DNA of 64,000 nucleotides from Pseudomonas sp. AL03 (GTDB lineage: Bacteria > Pseudomonadota > Gammaproteobacteria > Pseudomonadales > Pseudomonadaceae): the NCBI RefSeq assembly GCF_029960815.1, contig NZ_JASBRE010000001.1, positions 310,001 to 374,000 of the forward strand, in the 5' to 3' direction. This document shows, piece after piece, positions 38,759 to 46,951 of this stretch (within the stretch, counting starts at the first letter, position 1; the number at the start of each line of letters is the position of its first letter). The translations under genes and the position numbers were made by a program. Below the pieces are notes generated by a model. That model was not told the origin of the DNA. It saw nothing but the letters and a program-made list of their open reading frames with translations, and did not search any database.

Positions 38759-39538
38759 TTACTCTGGGGCGTGATCGCGCAGGAACACCAGATGGTTCGG
38801 TTTAGACTGCTCGGCGCTGTAGCGATAGCCTTGCAGGTCGAACTGCTTGAGGGCTGCCGGGTCGTTGATGCGTTCTTCTATAACGAAGCGACTCATTATG
38901 CCGCGGGCCTTTTTCGCGTAGAAGCTGATGATTTTGTACTGGCCGTTCTTCAGGTCCTTGAATTCGGTATTGATGATGCGCGCGTTCAGGGCGTTGCGTT
39001 TGACCGCCGAGAAGTACTCGTTGGAGGCCAGGTTCAGCAGCACGTCATCGCCTTGATCGGCCAGGGCTTCGTTCAGCCATTCGCTGATCCGTGTGCCCCA
39101 GAAGGCGTACAAATCCTTGCCACGGGCATTCGTCAGTTTGGTCCCCATCTCCAGTCGATACGGCTGCATCAGGTCTAGCGGGCGCAGCAGGCCGTAAAGG
39201 CCGGACAACATGCGCAAGTGCTGCTGGGCGTAATCGAAATCGGCCTCGCTGAAGGTTTGAGCATTCAACCCGGTGTAGACGTCGCCCTTGAATGCGAGCA
39301 ATGCCTGTTTGGCGTTGGCGGGGGAGAAAGCCGGCGTCCAGCTGCCGAAACGCGCGGCGTTGAGCCCGCCGATCTTGTCGGAGACGTGCATCAACTCGCT
39401 GATCTGCGCCGGGGTCAGTTCGCGCAATTGCAGGATCAGCTCCTGGGAATGGTCGAGGTATTGCGGCTGGGTGAAGCGCTGGGTCGCCGGCGGTGTTTCG
39501 TAATCGAGGGTCTTGGCGGGGGAAATCACCATCAGCAT
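38759..39538 (-). CDS. yaaA: Peroxide stress protein YaaA
   Basis: A 259-residue DUF328/UPF0246 protein. It opens [14 protein letters not shown] as in the family, and contains [23 protein letters not shown] and [11 protein letters not shown]. In E. coli YaaA lowers free intracellular iron and DNA damage under peroxide. The ATG at 39538 has AAGGAGA upstream; the longer open frame is an artefact reading into the adjacent palindrome. Confidence 0.92.
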   Translation of the reverse strand: MLMVISPAKTLDYETPPATQRFTQPQYLDHSQELILQLRELTPAQISELMHVSDKIGGLNAARFGSWTPAFSPANAKQALLAFKGDVYTGLNAQTFSEADFDYAQQHLRMLSGLYGLLRPLDLMQPYRLEMGTKLTNARGKDLYAFWGTRISEWLNEALADQGDDVLLNLASNEYFSAVKRNALNARIINTEFKDLKNGQYKIISFYAKKARGIMSRFVIEERINDPAALKQFDLQGYRYSAEQSKPNHLVFLRDHAPE

Positions 39539-39631
39539 GAAGTCGTCTCCTTTAATCGTGGGGGCGATTCTAGGGGGTTGTTCATGCTGACTCCAGCTAT
39601 CACGGTCATAGGTGATCGGCGGTTTTGCACA

Positions 39632-39715
39632 AACCCTGTAGGAGCGAGGCTTGCCCGCGAAGGCGGTGCCAACTGACACACCGCCTTCGCGGGCAAGCCT
39701 CGCTCCTACAGGGTT
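39632..39715. repeat. Perfect 37-bp inverted repeat (REPIN)
   Basis: Left arm 39632-39668 and right arm 39679-39715 are exact reverse complements around a 10-base loop (CCAACTGACA). The arms contain TGTAGGAGCGAGGCTTGCCC, a REP sequence of this group. It lies between the divergent yaaA and the deacetylase-like gene. Confidence 0.9.
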
Positions 39716-39785
39716 CAGTGTTGCTGCGGGAATGTGAGTGGGATCGGCTATAGTGCCGCGCGGGTTTTGTTATGGAGACATCCCA

Positions 39786-40910
39786 TTGCGTATCGTTTTT
39801 CTAATCACGGCCTGGCTCTTGAGCTTCGGTGCCCTGGCCGGTCCGGGTGATGTGGCGACGCTTGATCGCAGCACCTGGCCCGAAAAGCTCAGCAGCCCGA
39901 CCCTGTTTGACGTTGCGTCACGGGCCGAGATCCTGATGTTCGCCCGTGTTCTGCTGGCCAGCGAATCCCTCGATGAAGTGAGCCTGGCCCAGCGCCTGGG
40001 GTTGCGAACGGTCAATCTGGAGTCGATCAACAACCTGCGCCAGCGCCTGTGGCTGCGCCTGCTGGCCAACTACAACTTCGCCCAGCAGAGCTGCGATCAG
40101 GATGCCTCCTTCTGTTTCCTGGTCGAAGACATGGACACCCTGCGCCAGCAGGCCGCCAAGTTTCAGGTCAGCGATGAGAGCTACTACATAAAGTGGGCCG
40201 AGCCGAGCCGACTGTTCCATGCCCAGTACCTGGACGAGCAATTGCGCAAGGCGGCGCTGCTTCCGCAAGCCAGCAGTGAAGTTGATCGTTTTGGCGACTA
40301 TGAGCGTAATGGCGACGCGATGCATGACCGGCTGTTTTTGCTGACTTTCGACAGCGCCGCCAATGCCACGCCGGACAACACGGCCTGGGCCACTGAATAC
40401 CTGCGCAAGTCGAACATGAGCGGCACGTTCTTCGTCCTCGGCAAGGACATCCAGGCCCGTCTGGCTGATCGCTCGGTGGCCAGCCTGCAAGCGACTTACT
40501 CAAAGCAGTGCATTGGCGTGCAAGGCTGGGAGTTCCGCTCTCACAGCCACTGGCAGGACTGGCAGGATTCGGTGCGACGCAGTGTCGAACTGGTCAAAAG
40601 CAAACTGCCCGAGAACTACGTGCCATTGTTTCGGCCGCCCGATGGTCAGCGTCGTTCTGATGCTGAAGGCTTCTTCAGGTCCCAGGGCTTGCAGGTGGCG
40701 CTGTGGGATATCGATGCCCAGGACGGTGCCGGCAAGCTAAAGGCCAATCAGAGCGCGCAACGAGTGTTGAGTCTGATGCTGTTGTGGCGACACGGGGTGA
40801 TCAACTTCAACGTGAAGCAGGATGCGCTGAAAACGGCGATGCCCTGGCTCATCACGCAAACGGCGCAAAGCGGAATCGGCTGGGAAGACTGTCAGGACGC
40901 GTTTCGCTGA
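39786..40910 (+). CDS. Polysaccharide deacetylase-family protein with atypical motifs
   Basis: A 374-residue exported protein. The start is taken as TTG 39786, with GGAGA 9 bases upstream, which gives a clean signal peptide (MRIVFLITAWLLSFGALAG). The C-terminal half resembles the NodB fold: FLLTFDSAAN, MSGTFFVLG, RSHSHWQDW, PLFRPPDGQ and ALWDIDAQD. Motif one is TFDS, where TFDD is usual, so the metal-binding aspartate is replaced by serine; activity may be lost or altered. The N-terminal half was not recognised. No neighbour indicates the substrate. Confidence 0.75.
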   Translation: MRIVFLITAWLLSFGALAGPGDVATLDRSTWPEKLSSPTLFDVASRAEILMFARVLLASESLDEVSLAQRLGLRTVNLESINNLRQRLWLRLLANYNFAQQSCDQDASFCFLVEDMDTLRQQAAKFQVSDESYYIKWAEPSRLFHAQYLDEQLRKAALLPQASSEVDRFGDYERNGDAMHDRLFLLTFDSAANATPDNTAWATEYLRKSNMSGTFFVLGKDIQARLADRSVASLQATYSKQCIGVQGWEFRSHSHWQDWQDSVRRSVELVKSKLPENYVPLFRPPDGQRRSDAEGFFRSQGLQVALWDIDAQDGAGKLKANQSAQRVLSLMLLWRHGVINFNVKQDALKTAMPWLITQTAQSGIGWEDCQDAFR

Positions 40911-41259
40911 AAACGGCGAAAGGCCGTAAACATTGGGCGAAGGGCGATTTTTGGTGAGGGTTCGATGCAGGCGGACTTCCGACTTTAACGGGGTGATGGC
41001 AATCCGCCTAGTGCTATTGGTCACTCTGAAAAATAAACTTCGAAAAAACGTCAAAGTACTTTTTTCTGTCACAGGTTTTGGAGTATTACGAAGACAGACC
41101 GCCGAAACCTGCAGACAGGTGGCGTCTTCCAAGACCCCATGTGTGCAGTTCACTTGCATTTCGCTTTTTGTAGGTCGTGCGGGGTGAATTCGGTGGCCAC
41201 TTCGAGGCGCAGCACTGTCACGGTATTGCGTCGACTGGCTCCCACAAAGGTGACCGAGT
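40911..41259. other. Intergenic stretch upstream of phoH
   Basis: About 350 bases without a convincing gene. It must carry the phoH promoter, but no clear -35/-10 pair was found. A ribosome-site-like AAGGTGACC precedes the phoH ATG. Confidence 0.5.
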
Positions 41260-42654
41260 ATGGATGATCACGGACGTAGTTCTTCCTCCAACCAGCCAAT
41301 CCTTTATGTACTCGATACCAACGTATTGATTCACGATCCAAACGCCCTGCTTAACTTCGAAGAACACCACGTCGCCATCCCGATGACCGTGCTTGAAGAG
41401 CTCGACAAGCTCAAGAGCGGGCATCACAGCGTGGCTGCAGAATGCCGTCAGGCCATACGCCTGATCGACAAGACCCTGGGCGACGCCAGCCCTCAAGATG
41501 TCGAGCTCGGGGTTCCGATCCAGCGTGGCAAAAGTGGACCCAAGGGCTTGCTGTCAATTCTGATGAGCAAGCGTGCCGAACCGAACATCATTCTGCCCGA
41601 GCACCTGAACGACAACATCATCATCAACCAGTTGATCGACTTGCACGCGCGCGAACCCAATCTGCCCGTGGTGCTGGTCACCAAAGACATCAACATGCGC
41701 CTCAAGGCCCGGGCTTGCGGGATCGCGGCCGAGGACTACAGCACCGACCAACTGGTCGACGACGTGTCATTGCTGCCCAACGGTTATCACAACATGACCG
41801 GCTCCTTCTGGGATCGCGTGAGGAATGTCGAAACCCGCCAGGATCACGGTCGCACCTGGCACCAGGTGCAGCTGATCGACAACCTGCCGGCGGTGCACAT
41901 CAACGAGTTCATCATCGATGAACAGGGATTTGTCGGCTGGATCAAGGAAATCCAGAGCGACAAATTGCTGATTCTCGACCTGCATCAGGAACCCCTGTTG
42001 CACCAGGAAGCCTGGGGCCTGAAACCGCGTGACATTTATCAGAGCCTGGCGCTGTACGCCTTGCTTGATCCGGATATTCACCTGGTCAATCTGACCGGTG
42101 CGGCCGGTTCGGGTAAAACCATCCTCGCATTGGCGGCGGCGATCGAGCAGACCATGGTCAGCAAACGCTACCGGCGCATCATCGCGACGCGTAGCGTGCA
42201 GGGCCTGGACCAGGAGATCGGCTTCCTGCCCGGGACCGAAGCGGAAAAAATGGAGCCTTGGCTGGGCGCCATCACCGACAACCTCGAAGCCTTGCACATG
42301 GATGACGAAAACACCCATGGCAGCGTCGATTACATCCTCAGCAAAGTGCCGTTGCAGTTCAAATCCCTCAACTACATTCGAGGCCGCAGCTTCCAGCAGA
42401 GCCTGATCCTGATCGATGAATGCCAGAACCTCACGCCACACCAGATGAAAACCATCATCACCCGTGCTGGCGCCGGTTCCAAAGTGGTGTGCCTGGGCAA
42501 CCTGGCACAGATCGACACGCCTTACCTGTCCGCGACCAGCTCCGGGCTGACGTACCTGACAGAGCGCTTCAAGGATTTCCCCAACGGGGTGCACATCACC
42601 CTGCAAGGGGTGCCACGTTCGATACTGGCCGAATACGCCGAAACGCATTTGTAA
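41260..42654 (+). CDS. phoH: PhoH family PIN-ATPase protein
   Basis: A 464-residue PhoH2-type protein. Residues about 16-150 are a PIN nuclease domain starting YVLDTNVLIHDP. Residues about 260-464 are the PhoH P-loop ATPase, with Walker A GAAGSGKTIL and Walker B LILIDECQN. PhoH2 proteins act on RNA as helicase/RNase. The last 163 bases are identical to a second, partial copy beyond the AT-rich island. A hairpin terminator follows. In related pseudomonads moaC comes next. Confidence 0.93.
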   Translation: MDDHGRSSSSNQPILYVLDTNVLIHDPNALLNFEEHHVAIPMTVLEELDKLKSGHHSVAAECRQAIRLIDKTLGDASPQDVELGVPIQRGKSGPKGLLSILMSKRAEPNIILPEHLNDNIIINQLIDLHAREPNLPVVLVTKDINMRLKARACGIAAEDYSTDQLVDDVSLLPNGYHNMTGSFWDRVRNVETRQDHGRTWHQVQLIDNLPAVHINEFIIDEQGFVGWIKEIQSDKLLILDLHQEPLLHQEAWGLKPRDIYQSLALYALLDPDIHLVNLTGAAGSGKTILALAAAIEQTMVSKRYRRIIATRSVQGLDQEIGFLPGTEAEKMEPWLGAITDNLEALHMDDENTHGSVDYILSKVPLQFKSLNYIRGRSFQQSLILIDECQNLTPHQMKTIITRAGAGSKVVCLGNLAQIDTPYLSATSSGLTYLTERFKDFPNGVHITLQGVPRSILAEYAETHL

Positions 42655-42667
42655 CCTTCACCAAAAA

Positions 42668-42698
42668 ACCGGGCGGCCTAAAAGCCGCCCGGTTTTTA
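42668..42698 (+). terminator. Terminator of phoH
   Basis: ACCGGGCGGC and GCCGCCCGGT arms around CTAAAA, then TTTTT. A near-identical hairpin follows the phoH fragment at 45495-45527. Confidence 0.88.
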
Positions 42699-42848
42699 TC
42701 TACCGCATTTATCTAGTATTAAACTTGATTGTGCGCCTAACGTCCTTCAAGCATTCCTTGTCTATCTTTTCTGAGATGAAATTTACACATCTCCATATTT
42801 CCTTGGCCAAGGCAGTAGGATTTAGAGCGAGTTATTTCGGGTGCTATT

Positions 42849-44072
42849 CTATTCGTTGGAGATGCGAATTGACTCTGAAGAAAAAATATCGCGGTACTTT
42901 ATGTGTAATAGCGCACCAAAAAATACTGCGCTAGCCCCAGAGACAACAAGTACGCCTCCGATTGAAACGAATGTTGATAGCCATGCTCCAAAAATTGGCC
43001 CGCTAATCATAAATATCAACATTAAACTACGGGTGGTTGCTGATACTGTTCCTAAACTAGATAAAGGACAGTATTTCTGAAGGGTTACGCCAAACCCTAA
43101 AGATGTCAGACCATATGCGTAACCTGCAATGGAAAACAGTAGTATGAGTATTGCTAGTGTTGCCAGATTACCTGGTTCAGTTAATAACCCTGCCGTCGCT
43201 ACCATTATACCGAATGCAAATAGGGAGAGCGTCGAGCAGAAGAAGATTCTTTGGGGGTAAACTAATTTGAAACTCAGACCCGCAATGATTCCACCTAATG
43301 CGGTAGAGCTAACGATGACTCCAAATGCGTATGCATCGAGCCCTATGTTTTTTATATGTAGACTGAGTAGCGAATCATAGCATCCCAGTACGGCAGTTTG
43401 GATCAAAGCACAGATAAAAAATAGTTGTGTGGATGGGCCGGTGCTTAATAATACTTGCAGGGCTTTTAAACTCCCAAAGGATCGTTTCTCAGGTTCGTGT
43501 ATCTTCTTCTGCCGGTTACTCATGGAAAGCAAAATCACACAAAATATCCCTAGCAGTGAAAAAAGTGCAGAAATAAAAAAGCCGTAAGCCTTGTCTGACA
43601 TGCTTGCAATAACACCCGCTATTAAAGGTGAACAGACCTTAATAAATTGATCCATTACCGTGAACAGTGAAATATTACTGACCAGATCTTTATTTGTAAG
43701 CAGTTTTCTCGTCAAGATTATTTCTGCCGCACCAGAGCCAAGGTTCGACATTCCCTTAAGGCAGACTAATGTTAAGAAAATAGATTCAGAGTTCGCTCCA
43801 AATAAAAGGCAGGCAATGATAAATCTAAAGGTGAAGCTTATTAATAAAAATTTTACTGGGCTACTGTGGTCTGCTAAAGCACCGATTAATGGTCCCAAGA
43901 AAAGTGTTGGTAATCCATACAGTGCCGCTGCATATCCCAAAGTTTGTGGCGAAGCGTCATATGCAAATGTAAGTACAGTAAAAATTAAAATGAAGTCTAC
44001 CCAAAGTGTTACAGAGCTACTAAATCGTACTCCACATAAATAGCCGTACCCGTTTACCTGGGGGAAACTCAC
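42849..44072 (-). CDS. Major facilitator superfamily exporter in the AT-rich island
   Basis: A 407-residue protein with about twelve membrane helices. MFS traits include the loop GPLIGALADHSSP after helix 2, matching GxLaDrxxrk. Its start overlaps the carbamoyltransferase stop by four bases (ATGA), so the two are one operon. The base composition is clearly AT-richer than the flanking phoH and moaC. In natural-product clusters such a gene exports the product or gives self-resistance; this role is inferred from position. It converges with phoH. Confidence 0.85.
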   Translation of the reverse strand: MSFPQVNGYGYLCGVRFSSSVTLWVDFILIFTVLTFAYDASPQTLGYAAALYGLPTLFLGPLIGALADHSSPVKFLLISFTFRFIIACLLFGANSESIFLTLVCLKGMSNLGSGAAEIILTRKLLTNKDLVSNISLFTVMDQFIKVCSPLIAGVIASMSDKAYGFFISALFSLLGIFCVILLSMSNRQKKIHEPEKRSFGSLKALQVLLSTGPSTQLFFICALIQTAVLGCYDSLLSLHIKNIGLDAYAFGVIVSSTALGGIIAGLSFKLVYPQRIFFCSTLSLFAFGIMVATAGLLTEPGNLATLAILILLFSIAGYAYGLTSLGFGVTLQKYCPLSSLGTVSATTRSLMLIFMISGPIFGAWLSTFVSIGGVLVVSGASAVFFGALLHIKYRDIFSSESIRISNE

Positions 44073-44812
44073 TGTTCTATCCCCTTGGTGTTATACATTA
44101 CGTTATCTACAACAAATGTGGATATATTATTGGTTGAGCAAAATAACTCAAGATCTGAAAGTGTGTTTATAAATCCTTTTCCTTTAAAGTTTAATGAGGT
44201 GTTACAAAGAACGCTGACCCCTGCCTGCTTTTTGAATTCCAACAATAGCTCATACATTTTAATGTTGTCTTGACGGCTGATGGTTTGAACTCTTGCTGTT
44301 CCATCAATGTGAGTAATTGCTTTGAGTCGTTTGTCAATTACATGATAAAACGACAGCATGAATTTACTTTGAGTACAGTTCTCAAAGTAAAGCTTAGCAT
44401 CCTCCTCTATGCAGATAGGAGCTACTGGACGATAGTGCTCTCTTTTTTTTATGGAGTTTAGTTTTTCAGTGGTGTTCACAGAAAATGGTGCCGCTATTAT
44501 TGATCTATTACCCAGGGCCCTAGGTCCTATTTCGCAATTTCCCTGAACCCAACAAATAATCTCTCCGGCAAGAAGCGCTTTGCACACGCGTTCAAGTACC
44601 AATGGACTTGACGAAAATAAGAATTTCTTTGCGTGATTGAAAATAAAAGGTTGTCCTGAATAAACGGACCATTCAAGTTTGGATTTGCCAGTTAATAAAT
44701 TTTGCGCAATGGCAGACGCCCCGATACCGACACCGGTATCATTTGTGCAGGGTGGAATCTTCACATTCTCCGCGAAAGTTGTGCCGAGAGAGTGTGGTGG
44801 CTCCCTCGGCAT
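44069..44812 (-). pseudogene. Carbamoyltransferase (NodU/CmcH family), C-terminal half only
   Basis: 247 codons matching the back half of NodU/CmcH/TobZ O-carbamoyltransferases: PPCTNDTGVGIGAS (end of the Kae1-like domain), EIGPRALGNRSIIA, NSIKKREHYRPVAP, DGTARVQTISR and VLCNTSLNFKGKG. Full proteins are about 550-600 residues. The first 300 or so, with the carbamoyl-adenylate-forming region, are absent, and the ATG at 44812 lacks a good ribosome site. It is therefore probably a deletion remnant, though the open frame itself is intact. Nine bases upstream a 33-codon ORF ends in the same frame. Confidence 0.72.
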
Positions 44813-44821
44813 TGGCCGAAA

Positions 44822-44923
44822 TTAATTGACCAGTTTTGATTTCAGTTTCGCAGGCGTAATTAGAATGTTGTAAGCGTTGTTGGAAAGAGCAGTTAGTCGA
44901 GTTTGCAGATTTGCTTTGCGCAT
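44822..44923 (-). CDS. 33-codon ORF heading the island operon
   Basis: An ORF of 33 residues, starting MRKANLQTRL and ending KLKSKLVN, not part of any recognised family. AGAGG lies 9 bases before its ATG, the best ribosome site in the island. It is basic, has no cysteine, and ends in asparagine. It is in the same frame as the carbamoyltransferase fragment, separated by one TAA and three codons. It could be a leader or precursor peptide, a small essential ORF of a biosynthetic cluster, or the stub left by the deletion that removed the carbamoyltransferase N-terminus. Confidence 0.45.
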   Translation of the reverse strand: MRKANLQTRLTALSNNAYNILITPAKLKSKLVN

Positions 44924-45235
44924 AATAAGAACCTCTTAGTTTTTTTGGGTTGAAGTCATTTGACTTCATTTGCGAAGCTATTCGCCTTGTAATTGGTAGT
45001 CAATAACGCGACTTGTAGGAGGGTTCGTGTTTGGTGGGTTTAAACGTCCTACGCCAAACTCCTACTTAAAGCAATTTTTTTAAGGTAATCAGCTTATTGC
45101 GGATATACACTTCAACCGCACTTGCTCCGATGTATTCTGAGAAGGTCTTAATTGGTAGCATTTAGTTACGTAATGGCCTCGTTGGGAGTTCAACCAATAC
45201 CAGAAAAATATTGGCCAAGAAGAGGAGAAGAATCC
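44924..45235. other. AT-rich stretch between the island operon and the phoH fragment
   Basis: About 310 bases with no convincing gene. The sequence GTAGGAGGGTT...AACTCCTAC (45015-45065) gives a 7-bp inverted repeat. A possible minus-strand promoter is TTGACT near 44995-45000, with a weak TAGCTT 17 bases on. It is the likely control region of the island operon. Confidence 0.4.
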
Positions 45236-45480
45236 CGATCGACGAATGCCAGAAGCTCACGCCGCACCAGACGAAAACCATCATCACCCGTGCTGGTGCC
45301 GGCTCCAAAGTGGTGTGTCTGGGCAACCTGGCACAGATCGACACGCCTTACCTGTCCGCGACCAGCTCCGGGCTGACGTACCTGACAGAGCGCTTCAAGG
45401 ATTTCCCCAACGGGGTGCACATCACCCTGCAAGGGGTGCCACGTTCGATACTGGCCGAATACGCCGAAACGCATTTGTAA
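45236..45480 (+). pseudogene. Duplicated 3' end of phoH
   Basis: The last 80 codons of a phoH gene without its start. From 45319 to 45481 it is identical to 42493-42655. Before that it differs at about seven sites, two of which change conserved residues (DECQN to DECQK, PHQMK to PHQTK). It marks the right border of the island and stands where phoH would have ended before moaC. Confidence 0.92.
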
Positions 45481-45494
45481 CTTCCTCAACAGAG

Positions 45495-45527
45495 CCGGGC
45501 GGCCTGCGCAGGCCGCCCGGTTTTTTT
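45495..45527 (+). terminator. Terminator after the phoH fragment
   Basis: A perfect palindrome, CCGGGCGGCCTGC and GCAGGCCGCCCGG, followed by seven T. It is very like the terminator after the intact phoH. Confidence 0.92.
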
Positions 45528-45584
45528 ATGGCCGAAATTTGACCCACAGGTTTACAATCGGGGCTCCTGATCAGGAGTATCCCT

Positions 45585-46058
45585 GTGCTGACTCATCTCG
45601 ATTCCCAAGGTCGCGCCAATATGGTCGACGTCACTGAAAAAGCCGTAACGTTCCGTGAAGCGACGGCCCAAGCGCTGGTGCGCATGCTGCCCGAAACCCT
45701 GCAGATGATCGTCAGCGGCGGTCACCCCAAGGGTGATGTGTTCGCCGTGGCGCGTATCGCCGGTATTCAGGCGGCGAAGAAAACCAGCGATCTGATCCCT
45801 CTGTGCCATCCGCTGCTGCTCACCGGCGTCAAGGTCGAGCTCAGTGCCGAAGGCGACGACACCGTGCGCATCGTCGCGCGCTGCAAGTTGTCCGGGCAGA
45901 CCGGCGTAGAGATGGAAGCCCTGACCGCCGCCAGCGTCGCGGCGCTGACTATCTATGACATGTGCAAGGCCGTGGATCGCGGCATGACCATCGAAAGCGT
46001 GCGGTTGCTGGAGAAACTCGGTGGCAAGAGCGGCCATTACCAGGCGGATCAGCCATGA
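45585..46058 (+). CDS. moaC: Cyclic pyranopterin monophosphate synthase MoaC
   Basis: A 157-residue molybdenum-cofactor enzyme that forms the cyclic pyranopterin with MoaA. It contains [16 protein letters not shown] and [22 protein letters not shown], both family signatures, and the active-site Lys region ending KSGHYQ. It starts at GTG with AGGAG upstream. It overlaps moaD by four bases. The phoH-moaCDE order is usual in this group. Confidence 0.96.
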   Translation: MLTHLDSQGRANMVDVTEKAVTFREATAQALVRMLPETLQMIVSGGHPKGDVFAVARIAGIQAAKKTSDLIPLCHPLLLTGVKVELSAEGDDTVRIVARCKLSGQTGVEMEALTAASVAALTIYDMCKAVDRGMTIESVRLLEKLGGKSGHYQADQP

Positions 46059-46297
46059 ACGTCACCGTGAAGTTTTTTGCCCGTTACCGTGAAGCACTCG
46101 GCGTGGACTCGGTCAAGGTTGAAGGTGATTTCGCCACGGTCGACGATGTGCGTGCACTGCTGGCCCAGCGTGACGGTGCCGAGGTGCTGAGCGAGCAGAA
46201 CCTGATGTGTGCCCGCAACGAAGACTTGTGCCAGCTCGATGAGCCGGTGGGCGATGGCGATGAAGTGGCATTTTTTCCGACCGTGACCGGAGGCTGA
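46055..46297 (+). CDS. moaD: Molybdopterin synthase small subunit MoaD
   Basis: An 80-residue ubiquitin-like sulphur carrier ending in the required GG (TVTGG). It donates sulphur, as a C-terminal thiocarboxylate, to the pyranopterin with MoaE. It overlaps moaC by ATGA and lies three bases before moaE. Confidence 0.95.
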   Translation: MNVTVKFFARYREALGVDSVKVEGDFATVDDVRALLAQRDGAEVLSEQNLMCARNEDLCQLDEPVGDGDEVAFFPTVTGG

Positions 46298-46300
46298 ACC

Positions 46301-46753
46301 ATGGCGATTCGCGTGCAGTCCACGGCGTTCGATCCGGGTGCTGAAGTCAACGCCATGCACGCCGCCAATGTCGGCGTCGGTGCGGTGGTGAGTTTTGTCG
46401 GCTATGTTCGCGACTTCAATGACGGGCTCGACGTCGCCGGGATGTTCCTGGAGCACTACCCGGGCGTGACCGAAAAGGCCCTCGGCAAGATCGCCGCAGA
46501 GGCTGAGCAGCGCTGGCCACTGCTCAAACTTGAAGTGTTGCATCGCATCGGCGCGCTGGAACCGGGTGAACCGATCGTCTTCGTCGGCGCTGCCAGCGCC
46601 CATCGCCAGGCCGCGTTCGATGCCTGCGCCTTTGTCATGGATTACCTGAAAACCCGCGCACCGTTCTGGAAAAAAGAAAACACCCGTGATGGGGCACGTT
46701 GGGTTGAAGGGCGTGACAGCGATCATGCTGCGGCGGATCGCTGGAAGCAGTAA
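46301..46753 (+). CDS. moaE: Molybdopterin synthase large subunit MoaE
   Basis: A 150-residue catalytic subunit that converts cyclic pyranopterin to molybdopterin with MoaD. Family residues are seen in GAVVSFVGYVRDFN, HRIGALEPGEPIVFVG, SAHRQAAFDAC and APFWKKE, including the active-site lysine region. It completes the moaCDE operon. moaA and moaB are not in the window. Confidence 0.96.
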   Translation: MAIRVQSTAFDPGAEVNAMHAANVGVGAVVSFVGYVRDFNDGLDVAGMFLEHYPGVTEKALGKIAAEAEQRWPLLKLEVLHRIGALEPGEPIVFVGAASAHRQAAFDACAFVMDYLKTRAPFWKKENTRDGARWVEGRDSDHAAADRWKQ

Positions 46754-46951
46754 GTTCTTTTGACGCCTGCAAATACGCCTTCGCAACACCCGATCTCCTC
46801 CCGACCACCGGCCAGCACATCTCCAGTTCCCCCGATTGACGATCTGTACATAAAAGTCCAGTATGGAATTATATGTACAAAAAAGCCTTCCCCCCTTTTT
46901 AGTTTTTTCTTTTGTCTTGCCAAACCAACAACAACCCGCGAGAGAACGAAC

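Noticed and set aside
39632..39715. The perfect inverted repeat considered as an intrinsic terminator.
   Set aside because: The arms are REP sequences, no T run follows, and it lies between divergent genes where no terminator is needed.
44739..44969. A 76-codon minus-strand ORF overlapping the 33-codon ORF and the start of the carbamoyltransferase fragment.
   Set aside because: It is in another frame, its ATG has no ribosome site, and the carbamoyltransferase frame has clear family motifs.
42656..45235. The island considered as an insertion sequence or prophage remnant.
   Set aside because: No transposase, integrase or phage gene and no short terminal inverted repeats were found; the borders are duplicated phoH sequence instead.
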